In this document: positions 1 through 7,510 of the stretch, piece by piece
Layout: each line of letters starts with the position of its first letter
Numbering within the stretch: the first letter of the stretch is position 1
Assembly (NCBI RefSeq): GCF_014109725.1
Contig: NZ_CP058554.1
Span: 2,852,001-2,916,000 of the forward strand
Reading direction: 5' to 3'
DNA length: 64,000 nt
DNA from: Comamonas piscis
GTDB lineage: Bacteria > Pseudomonadota > Gammaproteobacteria > Burkholderiales > Burkholderiaceae_C
The notes under the pieces: model-generated
What the model saw: the letters and a program-made list of their open reading frames with translations, nothing else
Database searches by the model: none
What the model was told of the DNA's origin: nothing
Translations under genes and position numbers: made by a program

Positions 1-157
1 CCAGGCCGATCAGGCAGGAGCTGATGTTCATCAGCAGTTTGGTGCGTTGGTACTTCTCGCCCAAGGTCAGCATCAAGGCTGCCGTCAGCATGGGCAGCAA
101 AATCGGTGCCAGCAGCAGGTGCGGCATCAGGCGCTCAGTCAGCGTCATCAACGACAT
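1..157 (-). CDS. mnhD: Na+/H+ antiporter subunit D (partial, runs off left edge)
   Basis: First roughly 52 codons of the MnhD/MrpD subunit of a multisubunit cation/proton antiporter, an NuoN/NuoL-like polytopic inner-membrane protein. The ATG overlaps the mnhC stop by one base (TGATG), and an AGGAGG ribosome-binding site lies six bases upstream, which decides the start. The visible peptide begins MSLMTLTERLMPHLLLAPIL and is strongly hydrophobic, matching the first membrane helix of the family. Identification rests mainly on position directly after mnhA and mnhC, the usual order in Mrp/Pha operons. The rest of the gene lies outside the window, so intactness cannot be judged. Confidence 0.8.
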   Translation of the reverse strand, partial: MSLMTLTERLMPHLLLAPILLPMLTAALMLTLGEKYQRTKLLMNISSCLIGL

Positions 158-522
158 CAAGGCGCCTCCTGCACATCGTTGGAGAGCGAGCCGTCCACGT
201 GGTCAGTGCCGGTCATGCCGCGCGAGGCGAGCAGCACCACCAGGAAGAGCGCGGTCATCGCAAATCCGATCACGATGGCCGTCAGCACCAGGGCCTGCGG
301 CATGGGGTCGGCATAGTGCATCAGATCGGTGGGCACGCCCGGTTGCAATATGGGTTCACGGTCGATGGCCAGGCCCACACGGCCCATGCTGAAGATAAAC
401 AAATTGACCGCATACGACAGCAGGAGCAAACCCATGATGATCTGAAAAGTCCGTGGGCGCAGCAGCAGCCAGACGCCGGAGCCGGTCAATACGCCAATGG
501 CAATGGCCAGTACGATTTCCAT
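157..522 (-). CDS. mnhC: Na+/H+ antiporter subunit C
   Basis: 121-residue, NuoK-like small subunit of the Mrp/Mnh/Pha antiporter, which exchanges cytoplasmic Na+ (or K+) for external protons at the inner membrane. Three hydrophobic helices are visible, at about residues 3-22, 28-48 and 76-100, with the family-type segment IIMGLLLLSYAVNLFIF in the second. Length matches the family (about 110-125). It lies 12 bases after mnhA and overlaps mnhD by one base, so the genes are probably translationally coupled in one minus-strand operon. Nothing unusual is seen. Confidence 0.92.
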   Translation of the reverse strand: MEIVLAIAIGVLTGSGVWLLLRPRTFQIIMGLLLLSYAVNLFIFSMGRVGLAIDREPILQPGVPTDLMHYADPMPQALVLTAIVIGFAMTALFLVVLLASRGMTGTDHVDGSLSNDVQEAP

Positions 523-534
523 TTGGTATTGTCC

Positions 535-3459
535 TTAGGGTTGAGAAGCGGAGTCGCTGCGTTCGCCTTGCTGGCGCTCGTGGAAGCGGAATCCCCGGAC
601 GGATTGGTGGGCAATACTGGTGAGCATCAGCATGGTCGAACCGACGACCAGCGAGAACACCCCAATGTCAAAGAACAGCGCGCTGGCGATGTGGATCTCT
701 CCGACCAGCGGCAAGCTGAAGTGGGCGGTGTGGCTGGTCAGGAAGGGGTAGCCAAAATACCAACTGCCCACGCCGGTACCCAGCGCAAACAGCAGGCCGG
801 CCGCAATCCAGCGGCGCGGGTAGATCGGCAGATGCGATTCCACCCAGTGCGTGCCCGAAATGATGTACTGCAGCAGTAGGCCAATGGCCAGGGTCAGGCC
901 CGCGACAAAGCCACCACCAGGCTCGTTGTGGCCGCGCATGAACAGATACATGGCCACGATGGCGGCAAACGGCAACAGCAGCCGCACCAGCACGGCGGGG
1001 ACCATCAGATAGCCCACAGCGGTATCGGTGGCGCTGCGCGGATTGAGCAGGTCGGTCTGCAAGTCAGCCGGCAAAAAGCGCTGCTGCTCGGGCACATCCA
1101 TGGCCTCGGGTGCGGGGCGGAAGCGGCGCAGCAGCGCATACACCGTGAGCGCCACAATGCCGAGCACCACAATCTCGCCAAAGGTATCAAAGCCCCGGAA
1201 ATCCACCAGCATGACGTTGACGACATTGGTGCCGCCGCCCTCCGTCTGGGCGCGCTCCAGGAAGAAGGTGGAGGTGCTTTCGGGGAAGGGGCGGCTCATC
1301 ATTGCAAACGACAGCCAGGCCATGCCGCCACCGGCGAGCAGGGCAATCGCGAGGTCACGCCAGCGGCGCAACGTGACCAGCGCACCTTGCTGGGACACCT
1401 TTTTCAGCTTCTTGTCGCGCTTGGGCAGCCAACGCAGGCCCAGCAGCAGCAGCACGGTGGTGACGACCTCCACCACCAGCTGGGTCAAGGCCAGATCGGG
1501 GGCGGAGAACCAGAGGAAGGTCATGCAGGTGGCCAGACCTGCACCGCCCAAGGTCACCAAGGCGGCCAGGCGGTGGTATTTAACGAGGAAGGCTGCAGCC
1601 AGCGAGCAGCTGATACCGATCAGCCACAGAATGCCAAAGGCCGGCGACAGCGGTTGCAGACCCCGGTTGCCCAGCTCCAAACCGTGGATTAGCAAGGGCA
1701 GGGTAGCGGTCAGCAACGCCGCTAGCACCAGCCACAGCGCTTGCCACTGCCAACGGCGCGTGCCCAGCCAGCGCCGCATATGGCGCGCGCCATTGGTGAT
1801 GATGGCCATCACCGCCTGGAACACCCATTGGCCATTCAGGCGCCCGACCAGAGGGGCATCGTCGAGGTACTGCTTTGTCCGTAACAACCGCAGCAGCAGA
1901 TAGAGCAGAATGCCGGCCAGCATGGCGATGATGCTCATCACCAGCGGCGCATTGATGCCGTGCCACAGCGCCAGGCTGAACTCTGGCAAGCTGCCGCCCA
2001 CGACGGGCGACGCGGCTGCATCCAGGTACTGGCCGACCGCCCAGGCCGGGAAAATGCCCACCAGCAGGCAGATCAGCACCAACAGCTCGACGGGCACCCG
2101 CATCCAGTGCGGTGGCTCATGGGGCTCGTGGGGCAGGTCAGTGGCAGGCGGTCCAAAGAACACATCGACGGTGAAGCGCAGCGAATAGGCGACGCTGAAG
2201 ATGCCGGCCAAGGTGGCCGCGATCGGCAGGGCGGTGGTCAAAAACGGTGTGGTGTTGATGTACACCGTTTCGGCAAAGAACATTTCTTTGGACAGGAAGC
2301 CATTGAGCAAGGGCACCCCCGCCATGGCCGCGCTCGCCACCATGGCCAAGGTGCCGGTGATCGGCATCATCTTTTGCAGACCGGAGAGGCGGCGGATATC
2401 GCGGGTGCCCGATTCGTGGTCGACAATGCCGGCGGCCATGAACAGCGAGGCCTTGAAGGTCGCGTGGTTCATGATGTGGAAGACAGCGGCGACGGCAGCC
2501 AGCGGGCTGTTGAGGCCCAGCAGCAAGGTGATCAGACCCAGGTGCGACAGGGTGGAGTAAGCCAGCAGCGCCTTCATGTCGTGCTGGAACATGGCGATAT
2601 AGCCGCCTAGCAGCAAGGTGATGGCACCTGCGCCGCCTACCAGCCAGAGCCATTCCTCGGTGCCACTGAGTGCAGGCCACAGCCGGGCCAGCAAGAAGAC
2701 ACCTGCTTTGACCATGGTGGCCGAATGCAGGTAGGCCGATACGGGGGTGGGTGCTGCCATCGCGCGCGGCAGCCAGAAATGGAAGGGAAACTGGGCGCTC
2801 TTGGTGAGCGCGCCCAGCAACACCAGCACAAGGGTAACGCGGTACAACTCATGGTTGCGGATCTGGTCCCCGGCAGCGAGCACGTTGTCAAGCTCATAGC
2901 TGCCGACAATGTGGCCCAACAGCAAGACACCCCCCAGCAGGCAAAGACCGCCCGTTCCGGTGACGGTCAGCGCCATGCGTGCGCCCATGCGGGCATCCTT
3001 GCGGTGGTGCCAGTAGCCAATCAGCAAGAAGGAGAACAGGCTGGTGAGTTCCCAGAAGAACACCAGCTGGATCAGGTTCCCCGACAGGACCACACCCATC
3101 ATCGATCCCATGAAGGCCAGGAAGAACGAGAAGAAGCGCGGCACTGGATCGGCCTGCGACATGTAATAGCGCGCATACAGCACAACCAGACTGCCGATGC
3201 CCAGCACCAGGATGGAGAACATCCAGGCAAAGCCATCCATGCGGAAGTGCAGATCCAGTCCCAACTGACCCAGCCAGGCTACGTTGTGGTGCACCACGCC
3301 GTTGTTCTGGGTTTCGGGGAACAACATGGCGACTTGGACCACACAGAACACTGCTATGGCCCCTGCCAGCGTGGACTCTGTGTTACGCGCGTTGGCAGGC
3401 AGCAGCGCTGCAATAGCGCTGCCGATGAAGGGGAGGAGGATCAGGTATGAAAGTGCCAT
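535..3459 (-). CDS. mnhA: Na+/H+ antiporter fused subunit A/B
   Basis: 974-residue polytopic membrane protein. Residues 1 to about 780 are the MrpA part, homologous to complex I NuoL, with the characteristic ion-channel segment around LTKSAQFPFHFWLPRAMAAP and many transmembrane helices. The C-terminal part from about residue 800 is an MnhB domain with the signature RGHNEPGGGFVAGL. A and B are separate genes in Bacillus but fused in many Gram-negative Pha systems, so the fusion is expected. It heads the minus-strand operon with mnhC and mnhD and probably needs the remaining subunits beyond the window for activity. The ATG at 3459 fits the hydrophobic start MALSYLILLPFIGS. The choice between Na+ and K+ as substrate cannot be read from sequence. 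Confidence 0.93.
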   Translation of the reverse strand: MALSYLILLPFIGSAIAALLPANARNTESTLAGAIAVFCVVQVAMLFPETQNNGVVHHNVAWLGQLGLDLHFRMDGFAWMFSILVLGIGSLVVLYARYYMSQADPVPRFFSFFLAFMGSMMGVVLSGNLIQLVFFWELTSLFSFLLIGYWHHRKDARMGARMALTVTGTGGLCLLGGVLLLGHIVGSYELDNVLAAGDQIRNHELYRVTLVLVLLGALTKSAQFPFHFWLPRAMAAPTPVSAYLHSATMVKAGVFLLARLWPALSGTEEWLWLVGGAGAITLLLGGYIAMFQHDMKALLAYSTLSHLGLITLLLGLNSPLAAVAAVFHIMNHATFKASLFMAAGIVDHESGTRDIRRLSGLQKMMPITGTLAMVASAAMAGVPLLNGFLSKEMFFAETVYINTTPFLTTALPIAATLAGIFSVAYSLRFTVDVFFGPPATDLPHEPHEPPHWMRVPVELLVLICLLVGIFPAWAVGQYLDAAASPVVGGSLPEFSLALWHGINAPLVMSIIAMLAGILLYLLLRLLRTKQYLDDAPLVGRLNGQWVFQAVMAIITNGARHMRRWLGTRRWQWQALWLVLAALLTATLPLLIHGLELGNRGLQPLSPAFGILWLIGISCSLAAAFLVKYHRLAALVTLGGAGLATCMTFLWFSAPDLALTQLVVEVVTTVLLLLGLRWLPKRDKKLKKVSQQGALVTLRRWRDLAIALLAGGGMAWLSFAMMSRPFPESTSTFFLERAQTEGGGTNVVNVMLVDFRGFDTFGEIVVLGIVALTVYALLRRFRPAPEAMDVPEQQRFLPADLQTDLLNPRSATDTAVGYLMVPAVLVRLLLPFAAIVAMYLFMRGHNEPGGGFVAGLTLAIGLLLQYIISGTHWVESHLPIYPRRWIAAGLLFALGTGVGSWYFGYPFLTSHTAHFSLPLVGEIHIASALFFDIGVFSLVVGSTMLMLTSIAHQSVRGFRFHERQQGERSDSASQP

Positions 3460-3932
3460 TTCTTTGTAAATTCTACAAGCTGGCCCGATCCCAGCTGCTA
3501 CTAAAACCCGAGCAAGTTCAGGATATTGGTCATGGTTTATCGATAGTCAATACCCCATGTTAGTGACTGCAAATGCGCGAACAAAGGTGTTTTCTTGATG
3601 CCTGTTTTGAGTATGCGCCCATGCATGCTTTGCATGAATAGCCCGGCGGTTGCCCATAGCACAACACTGCAGGCTTGCTGCAGTGTCAGGCGATTGGTTC
3701 GGGGGGAGTCGATGGTGGCGCCGCGGGCCAAAAACACCGATTAGGCGTGGCGGAAGCGCATATTGCACTGCTACTGGCGTGTGGCAGCAGAATGGTGCGG
3801 GCGGGGCTGGGCTGCGTGGGGTCCGGTGCCGTGGCATATCAGGGCTCCTGCGCCCCAGGGCAGGGCGTTCACGCATCCTAGCAGAAGCAACCGGCAAGTC
3901 CTATCGCTGTTTGGATAGGTTTAGAACTGTTC
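3460..3932. other. Intergenic region between mnhA and lapB
   Basis: No convincing gene. Open frames here have compositionally odd, Pro/Arg-rich translations and no ribosome-binding site. A perfect 8-bp inverted repeat (acactgca / tgcagtgt, loop 7) lies at 3664-3686 without a T-run. The region should contain the promoter of the mnh operon near its left end and the 3' end of the lapA-lapB transcript near its right end, but I cannot pick out convincing -35/-10 boxes or a terminator. Confidence 0.5.
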
Positions 3933-5099
3933 TTACTGCTCTTCTACCCGGCGAGGCGGGTAGCTGTCCCAGGATTGGCAGCCCGGGCACTGCCAAAAAT
4001 GCTGCCGTGCCTCGAAGCCGCAGGCGGCGCAGCGGTAGCGGGTGAGGGGTTTGGCGGCATTGTCCAGTGCACGCTGCACAGCAGGGTGGTGCTCTTCATG
4101 GCTGAGCGTTTCTTGCGCCAGCCAGCGGCCGGCGGCCACCAACGAGGGCTCATGGCGCAAATGCTCGACATACCAATCGCGTCCAACCGGACCGTCCGCA
4201 TTTTCCACTCGGGCAAATTCGTCCAGCTGCACCAGGCTCTGCATCACATCCAGCGACGGCGAACTGTGGTAGTTGGCCACCAGCAGCGCGCGTACCTGCG
4301 GCTTGCGCTTGTCGGTCTTGACCAGCTCCAGCATCAGCGGCGCCACCAAAGGCACCGAAGAAGGTGACACTGAGGCTAGCGCCATCAGCGATCCCAGTGC
4401 CTGCACGGGATCGCCGCTCTTGTGCTGTAGGTGGGCGAGCTCGATCCGGGGGCGTGGTGCATGGGGCGCCTCCGACTGGGCTTGCTGCAACAAGTCCTTT
4501 GCAGCGTCGAGCTGGCCTTGGGCTTGTTGGCCCAGCGCCTGTTCGCAGAGGTAATGTGCAATGCGTACGCTGTAGTCGCCCTGGTTGTGGCTGTGCATCA
4601 GGCGCGCGATCTGCACGGCCTGTGGCCAATCATGGGCGCGCTCATAGATGGCCAGACGTGACAGACGCGCTTCGTTCTCGTAAGGGGTGTGCTCCAGCCG
4701 GGCAAGTGCGTCTTCAGCACGGTCAAGCAGGCCTGCCTTCATGAAATCCAGGGCCAGCGCATGCTGGGCACGCTCGCGTTCAGGCTTGCTGATGTCGGCG
4801 CGCGAGAGCAGGTGTTCATGAACGCGCACGGCACGGCTGTATTCGCCCCGGCGGCGGAACAGGTTGCCCAGCGCAAAGTGCAGCTCGGCAGTATCGGGGT
4901 CGTTTTGCACAGCCTCAATGAAGGCGTCGATGGCCTTGTCCTGCTGCTCGTTGAGCAGAAAGTTCAGCCCCTTGAAGTAAGCCTTGGGGGCGCTGCGGTT
5001 CTCGCGTCGGAGCTGGCGTAAATCGAAACGGGATGCCAGCCAGCCCAGCACAAAGGCGGCTGGAAAGCCCATCAGGATCCAGGAGATGTCAAATTCCAT
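3933..5099 (-). CDS. lapB: Lipopolysaccharide assembly protein B (TPR plus rubredoxin-like)
   Basis: 388 residues from the ATG at 5099. LapB (YciM) is an inner-membrane-anchored cytoplasmic protein that, in E. coli, controls LPS synthesis by directing LpxC to FtsH. Visible features are an N-terminal membrane helix (MEFDISWILMGFPAAFVLGW), a series of TPR-type helices in the middle, and a C-terminal rubredoxin-like metal site with CAACG and CPGC. The longer open frame upstream is Pro/Arg-rich and overlaps lapA, so it was rejected. The start lies 11 bases inside the end of lapA, indicating translational coupling. Length matches the family (about 389). Confidence 0.92.
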   Translation of the reverse strand: MEFDISWILMGFPAAFVLGWLASRFDLRQLRRENRSAPKAYFKGLNFLLNEQQDKAIDAFIEAVQNDPDTAELHFALGNLFRRRGEYSRAVRVHEHLLSRADISKPERERAQHALALDFMKAGLLDRAEDALARLEHTPYENEARLSRLAIYERAHDWPQAVQIARLMHSHNQGDYSVRIAHYLCEQALGQQAQGQLDAAKDLLQQAQSEAPHAPRPRIELAHLQHKSGDPVQALGSLMALASVSPSSVPLVAPLMLELVKTDKRKPQVRALLVANYHSSPSLDVMQSLVQLDEFARVENADGPVGRDWYVEHLRHEPSLVAAGRWLAQETLSHEEHHPAVQRALDNAAKPLTRYRCAACGFEARQHFWQCPGCQSWDSYPPRRVEEQ

Positions 5100-5400
5100 G
5101 AGGGGGCAGCGGGAGGGGGGCGTCCGCAGGGGCGTTGTTGGGAGGGGTGGGCTCAGCCGCTGCGGTTTGCGCAGCTGCTGCGCGCTGGGCGGCTTTGCGG
5201 TGCTTCCACCAGCGCGGCACCATGCCGATGATGCCGACAATCACGCCTCCGCTGAAGGCGAGCAGCACAACCAGAACGAGGGGAGCCTGCCATTGGGTGC
5301 CAAAGAACAGGTGCACCACCACATCCCGCTGGTTATTGAGCGCAAATGCAAACAGGGTGAAGAAGATGACAGCTTTGAGCAGCCACAGCAGGTATTTCAT
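5089..5400 (-). CDS. lapA: Lipopolysaccharide assembly protein A
   Basis: 103-residue LapA/DUF1049 inner-membrane protein with two hydrophobic segments at about residues 3-21 and 40-62, separated by a short loop containing NNQRDVVVHLFFG. A basic then Ala/Pro-rich tail follows. LapA partners LapB in LPS assembly, and the 11-base overlap with lapB supports a two-gene operon. If the neighbouring mobile element is removed in silico, lapA lies immediately downstream of ffs on the same strand. Confidence 0.9.
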   Translation of the reverse strand: MKYLLWLLKAVIFFTLFAFALNNQRDVVVHLFFGTQWQAPLVLVVLLAFSGGVIVGIIGMVPRWWKHRKAAQRAAAAQTAAAEPTPPNNAPADAPLPLPPHGI

Positions 5401-5457
5401 GGCGGTGACGGAGATGGCCTGGGCGCCATTCTACGTGGATTCCCGCGCGTACCTTGG

Positions 5458-5487
5458 AAAAGCAAATGCCAGCACAAGGCTGGCATT
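5458..5487 (-). terminator. Likely original ffs terminator, displaced by the element
   Basis: Perfect 9-bp stem aatgccagc / gctggcatt with a 5-base loop (5465-5487). On the minus strand it is followed by tgctttt. It lies just outside the left attachment repeat on the side where the uninterrupted ffs transcript would have continued, only eight bases from the repeat. I infer that it was the intrinsic terminator of ffs before integration. The T-tail is short, so termination strength is uncertain. Confidence 0.6.
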
Positions 5488-5495
5488 GGTCAAAA

Positions 5496-5514
5496 GAAGG
5501 TGACGAGCCTGACC
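5496..5514. repeat. Left attachment repeat (attL)
   Basis: 19-bp copy of gaaggtgacgagcctgacc, identical to 9393-9411. To its left lies the displaced hairpin terminator and lapA; to its right, element sequence. Flanking bases differ between the two copies (a versus t on the left, g versus c on the right), so the identity block is exactly 19 bp. Confidence 0.85.
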
Positions 5515-5858
5515 GCTGTCAGTTTGCCACAACACCTTATGCAAATCAATGACTTGCGGGATGCTATCTAACCTCAACGTGCACAGTGCTGGGTCACAGT
5601 TAAAGTCGCTAGTCTAGCAGGTTGTAGGGTGAGCCTGTAGAGGATTCCTGGAGTAAAAATATTGGAAAGAACTCTCTGAGGGCATCTCAATAAGACCTTG
5701 GGCTCAGGTTCCCCCGTGTGCGGTCCTGAGGAGGACTCCGGAGGGTTGAAGGGGGGGGGCTATGATTGCTGATTGGCTTGTTGCGGTCGAATAATCTTTC
5801 CGTATATTTGGCAGTCTTGCTGACGGTTGGCTTATCTGTAAACAAAGGAATTCTTAGA
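5515..5858. other. Left non-coding segment of the element
   Basis: No supported gene. It contains a small hairpin (gtcct-gagg-aggac) near 5733-5746 and a run of nine G residues at 5751-5759, just ahead of the lipoprotein gene. A candidate promoter is listed separately. An ATG at 5762 opens only a 10-codon frame. Base composition is visibly more AT-rich than the flanking chromosome. Confidence 0.5.
5781..5808 (+). promoter_or_regulatory. Candidate promoter of the element lipoprotein gene
   Basis: ttgcgg (5781-5786), a 16-bp spacer and tatatt (5803-5808) lie about 50 bp ahead of the GTG start. The -10 box is good and the -35 box is weak. Inferred from sequence only. Confidence 0.35.
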
Positions 5859-6323
5859 GTGAACTTTCGTCTTTTGAGTCTTGTTGCTTGTTTAGCTATT
5901 GCTTCTTGTTCTGATGCTGATACTCCTAAGCCTCCGGGGACTGCGAAAGCAGATCACTCTCCCGTACAGGTCTCCACCGGGCTTACGTACGATGCTGAAA
6001 AGGTGCCTGCTAGCTTGCGGTCCTCAGTAGCTGAAAACTGGCCCAAGGTCCAGGCTTCATGCCCCGGCTTCAAGAAGTACTCCAACCAACTCGAATTTAT
6101 GGATGTTGAGTACGGTGGCTCTCCTAATGCTCCCAGGGTGGAATTGAGGTTTAAGGTTCTGGATGAGCCCAATGTCATCCCTGGTGTCTATCGAGCGCAT
6201 GGGCACATCTGTCAGTTTGGCTTTGCAGCGGATGGCAGTAAGTCGATCATTATGAAAAGACCATGCTCCTCAATCTGCCTTGATCGTGAAGTGGATGAGT
6301 CCCCTCTTGAGAGGCCGCTCTAA
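5859..6323 (+). CDS. Putative lipoprotein, unknown function
   Basis: 154 residues from the GTG at 5859, chosen because an AAAGGAA ribosome-binding site lies about ten bases upstream and because this start gives a clean signal peptide: MNFRLLSLVACLAIAS followed by Cys17 in the lipobox IASC. The mature part is charged, has no obvious domain or repeat, and carries a short C-terminal Cys pair (PCSSIC). Serine follows the lipidated cysteine, so outer-membrane sorting would be expected under the usual Lol rule. I do not recognise the family. It is the only non-recombinase gene of the element and is read toward the serine recombinase. Codon use is more AT-rich than in chromosomal neighbours, consistent with transfer. 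Confidence 0.7.
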   Translation: MNFRLLSLVACLAIASCSDADTPKPPGTAKADHSPVQVSTGLTYDAEKVPASLRSSVAENWPKVQASCPGFKKYSNQLEFMDVEYGGSPNAPRVELRFKVLDEPNVIPGVYRAHGHICQFGFAADGSKSIIMKRPCSSICLDREVDESPLERPL

Positions 6324-6370
6324 CGTGGGTGTGACCACAATCGGTCGTTTACGGTCAGGGGTTCAGAGGG

Positions 6371-6434
6371 TGTCCGAAATATAGGGTGACATTGTTTTGT
6401 ACATGGTGTATATTACGGACATCCGTTTAGTACA
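6371..6434 (+). promoter_or_regulatory. Promoter of the serine recombinase with flanking inverted repeat (candidate res/operator)
   Basis: A near-consensus sigma-70 promoter: gtgaca at 6386-6391, a 17-bp spacer, tatatt at 6409-6414. It is framed by inverted 13-mers, tgtccgaaatata (6371-6383) and tatattacggaca (6409-6421), matching at 12 of 13 positions. The right arm covers the -10 box. A further half-site-like tccgtttagtaca follows at 6422-6434, and tgtacatggtgta at 6399-6411. The TGTCCG-plus-AT-rich pattern resembles half-sites bound by Tn3/gamma-delta type resolvases. I infer autorepression and possibly a recombination site; neither is shown. Confidence 0.6.
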
Positions 6435-6453
6435 CCCTGAGGAGCCCTTCCAG

Positions 6454-7062
6454 ATGTCCACCAGCGCCAGCAGCACCCCTAGAGTCTTTGCCTACTGCCG
6501 TGTCTCTACCTCAGACCAGACTACCTCCAATCAGCTACAGGAGATCGCTGGAGCGGGCTTTGAGGTCTCCCCTAGGCGAGCCATCACTGAGACCGTTAGC
6601 GGCTCTGTAGCGGCCTCTGAGCGCCCTGGATGGGCCTCCCTGCTCGCCAAGCTGGAGGCTGGGGATGTGGTGGTGGTCACCAAGCTGGATCGACTAGGGC
6701 GGAATGCTATGGATGTGCGGACCACGGTAGATACCCTTGCTGCTGAGGGAATTCGGGTCTATTGCCTAGCCCTTGGTGGGATGGACCTCACGAGTCCAGC
6801 GGGCCGGATGACCATGGGGGTTATTGCCGCTGTAGCTGAGTTTGAGAAAGACCTACTCATCGAGAGGACTCAGGCAGGGCTGACCAGAGCGAAGGCTGAG
6901 GGCAAGAGCCTGGGGAGACCCAAGAGCCTGACCGATGAGGAGACTCAGGAGGTCCTCAGGAGGCTTGCTGCTGGTGAGGCTGTAGCTGCAATCGCTAGGG
7001 CTATGGGGACCAGTCGTCAGACCGTTATGCGGATCAGGCAGGGTAATCTAGAGGCGGTCTAA
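6454..7062 (+). CDS. Serine recombinase (resolvase/invertase family)
   Basis: 202 residues from the ATG at 6454, chosen for the GAGGAG ribosome-binding site upstream. It is a small serine recombinase that would cut both strands at a short inverted-repeat site through a phosphoserine link. Visible are the catalytic block YCRVSTSDQ (nucleophile Ser18), the active-site segment VTKLDRLGRN, the long E-helix region around GVIAAVAEFEKDLLIERTQAG, and a C-terminal Hin-type helix-turn-helix (GEAVAAIARAMGTSRQTVMRIRQ). Length fits the family (180-210). It is convergent with the integrase gene. Whether it resolves, inverts or only regulates cannot be decided from sequence; only a candidate site is seen, in its own promoter. 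AGG and CTA codons set it apart from the flanks. Confidence 0.92.
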   Translation: MSTSASSTPRVFAYCRVSTSDQTTSNQLQEIAGAGFEVSPRRAITETVSGSVAASERPGWASLLAKLEAGDVVVVTKLDRLGRNAMDVRTTVDTLAAEGIRVYCLALGGMDLTSPAGRMTMGVIAAVAEFEKDLLIERTQAGLTRAKAEGKSLGRPKSLTDEETQEVLRRLAAGEAVAAIARAMGTSRQTVMRIRQGNLEAV

Positions 7063-7510
7063 ACTGCCCCACTGGAGGCCTCCAGGGGCTGCCTGTGAGG
7101 CTCTGGGGTCTAGCTGGTGGGGTTGCCTACATGCACGGCTATTGGTGCTCCTGAGGGCTTCCTGTGGGGCTGCCGATTAACCCACACCATCGGTAGGCGT
7201 AAGACCCTTCCAGAGGAGCCCAAAGGCACCGGAGTTCCTGTAGAGAATGACCATCATCAGATGAAGCTAGTCAGTCTTGAGGAGAGCCCGTAGTCCAGAG
7301 GAGAAACCTACAGAGAGACCCAATGGAGTCCATAGGAGCCCTATAGAGAGATGACCATACAGAGATGACCATCACTAGAGGAGAGTCTAGACCCAATGGA
7401 GAGCCCTTAAGAGTACCTATAGGGGGCATTTAACCCACACCATAAGGGACTTGAGGCCAATTGGGGTCTCCATCTGTAAAGGCATCAGTACTCCTGAGGA
7501 GACTCCTTAT
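7063..7510. repeat. Repeat-rich non-coding stretch between the two recombinase genes
   Basis: No gene is supported. A strong hairpin around the 14-bp palindrome ctggaggcctccag (7072-7085) follows the serine recombinase. ttaacccacaccat occurs as a direct repeat at 7177-7190 and 7430-7443. agagatgaccat occurs at 7347-7358 and again at 7361-7372, with a one-base-longer relative (agagaatgaccat) from 7242. acccaatggag occurs at 7318-7328 and 7391-7401. The middle is purine-rich with repeated gaggag/agagag motifs. These could be recombinase arm-type or accessory sites, or an untranslated RNA; I cannot tell which. Confidence 0.6.

Noticed and set aside
3547..3897. Minus-strand open frames upstream of mnhA
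   Set aside because: Low-complexity translation and no start signal; kept as intergenic.
7063..7510. CRISPR array
   Set aside because: Repeats are short, irregularly spaced and few; no uniform spacers and no cas gene.
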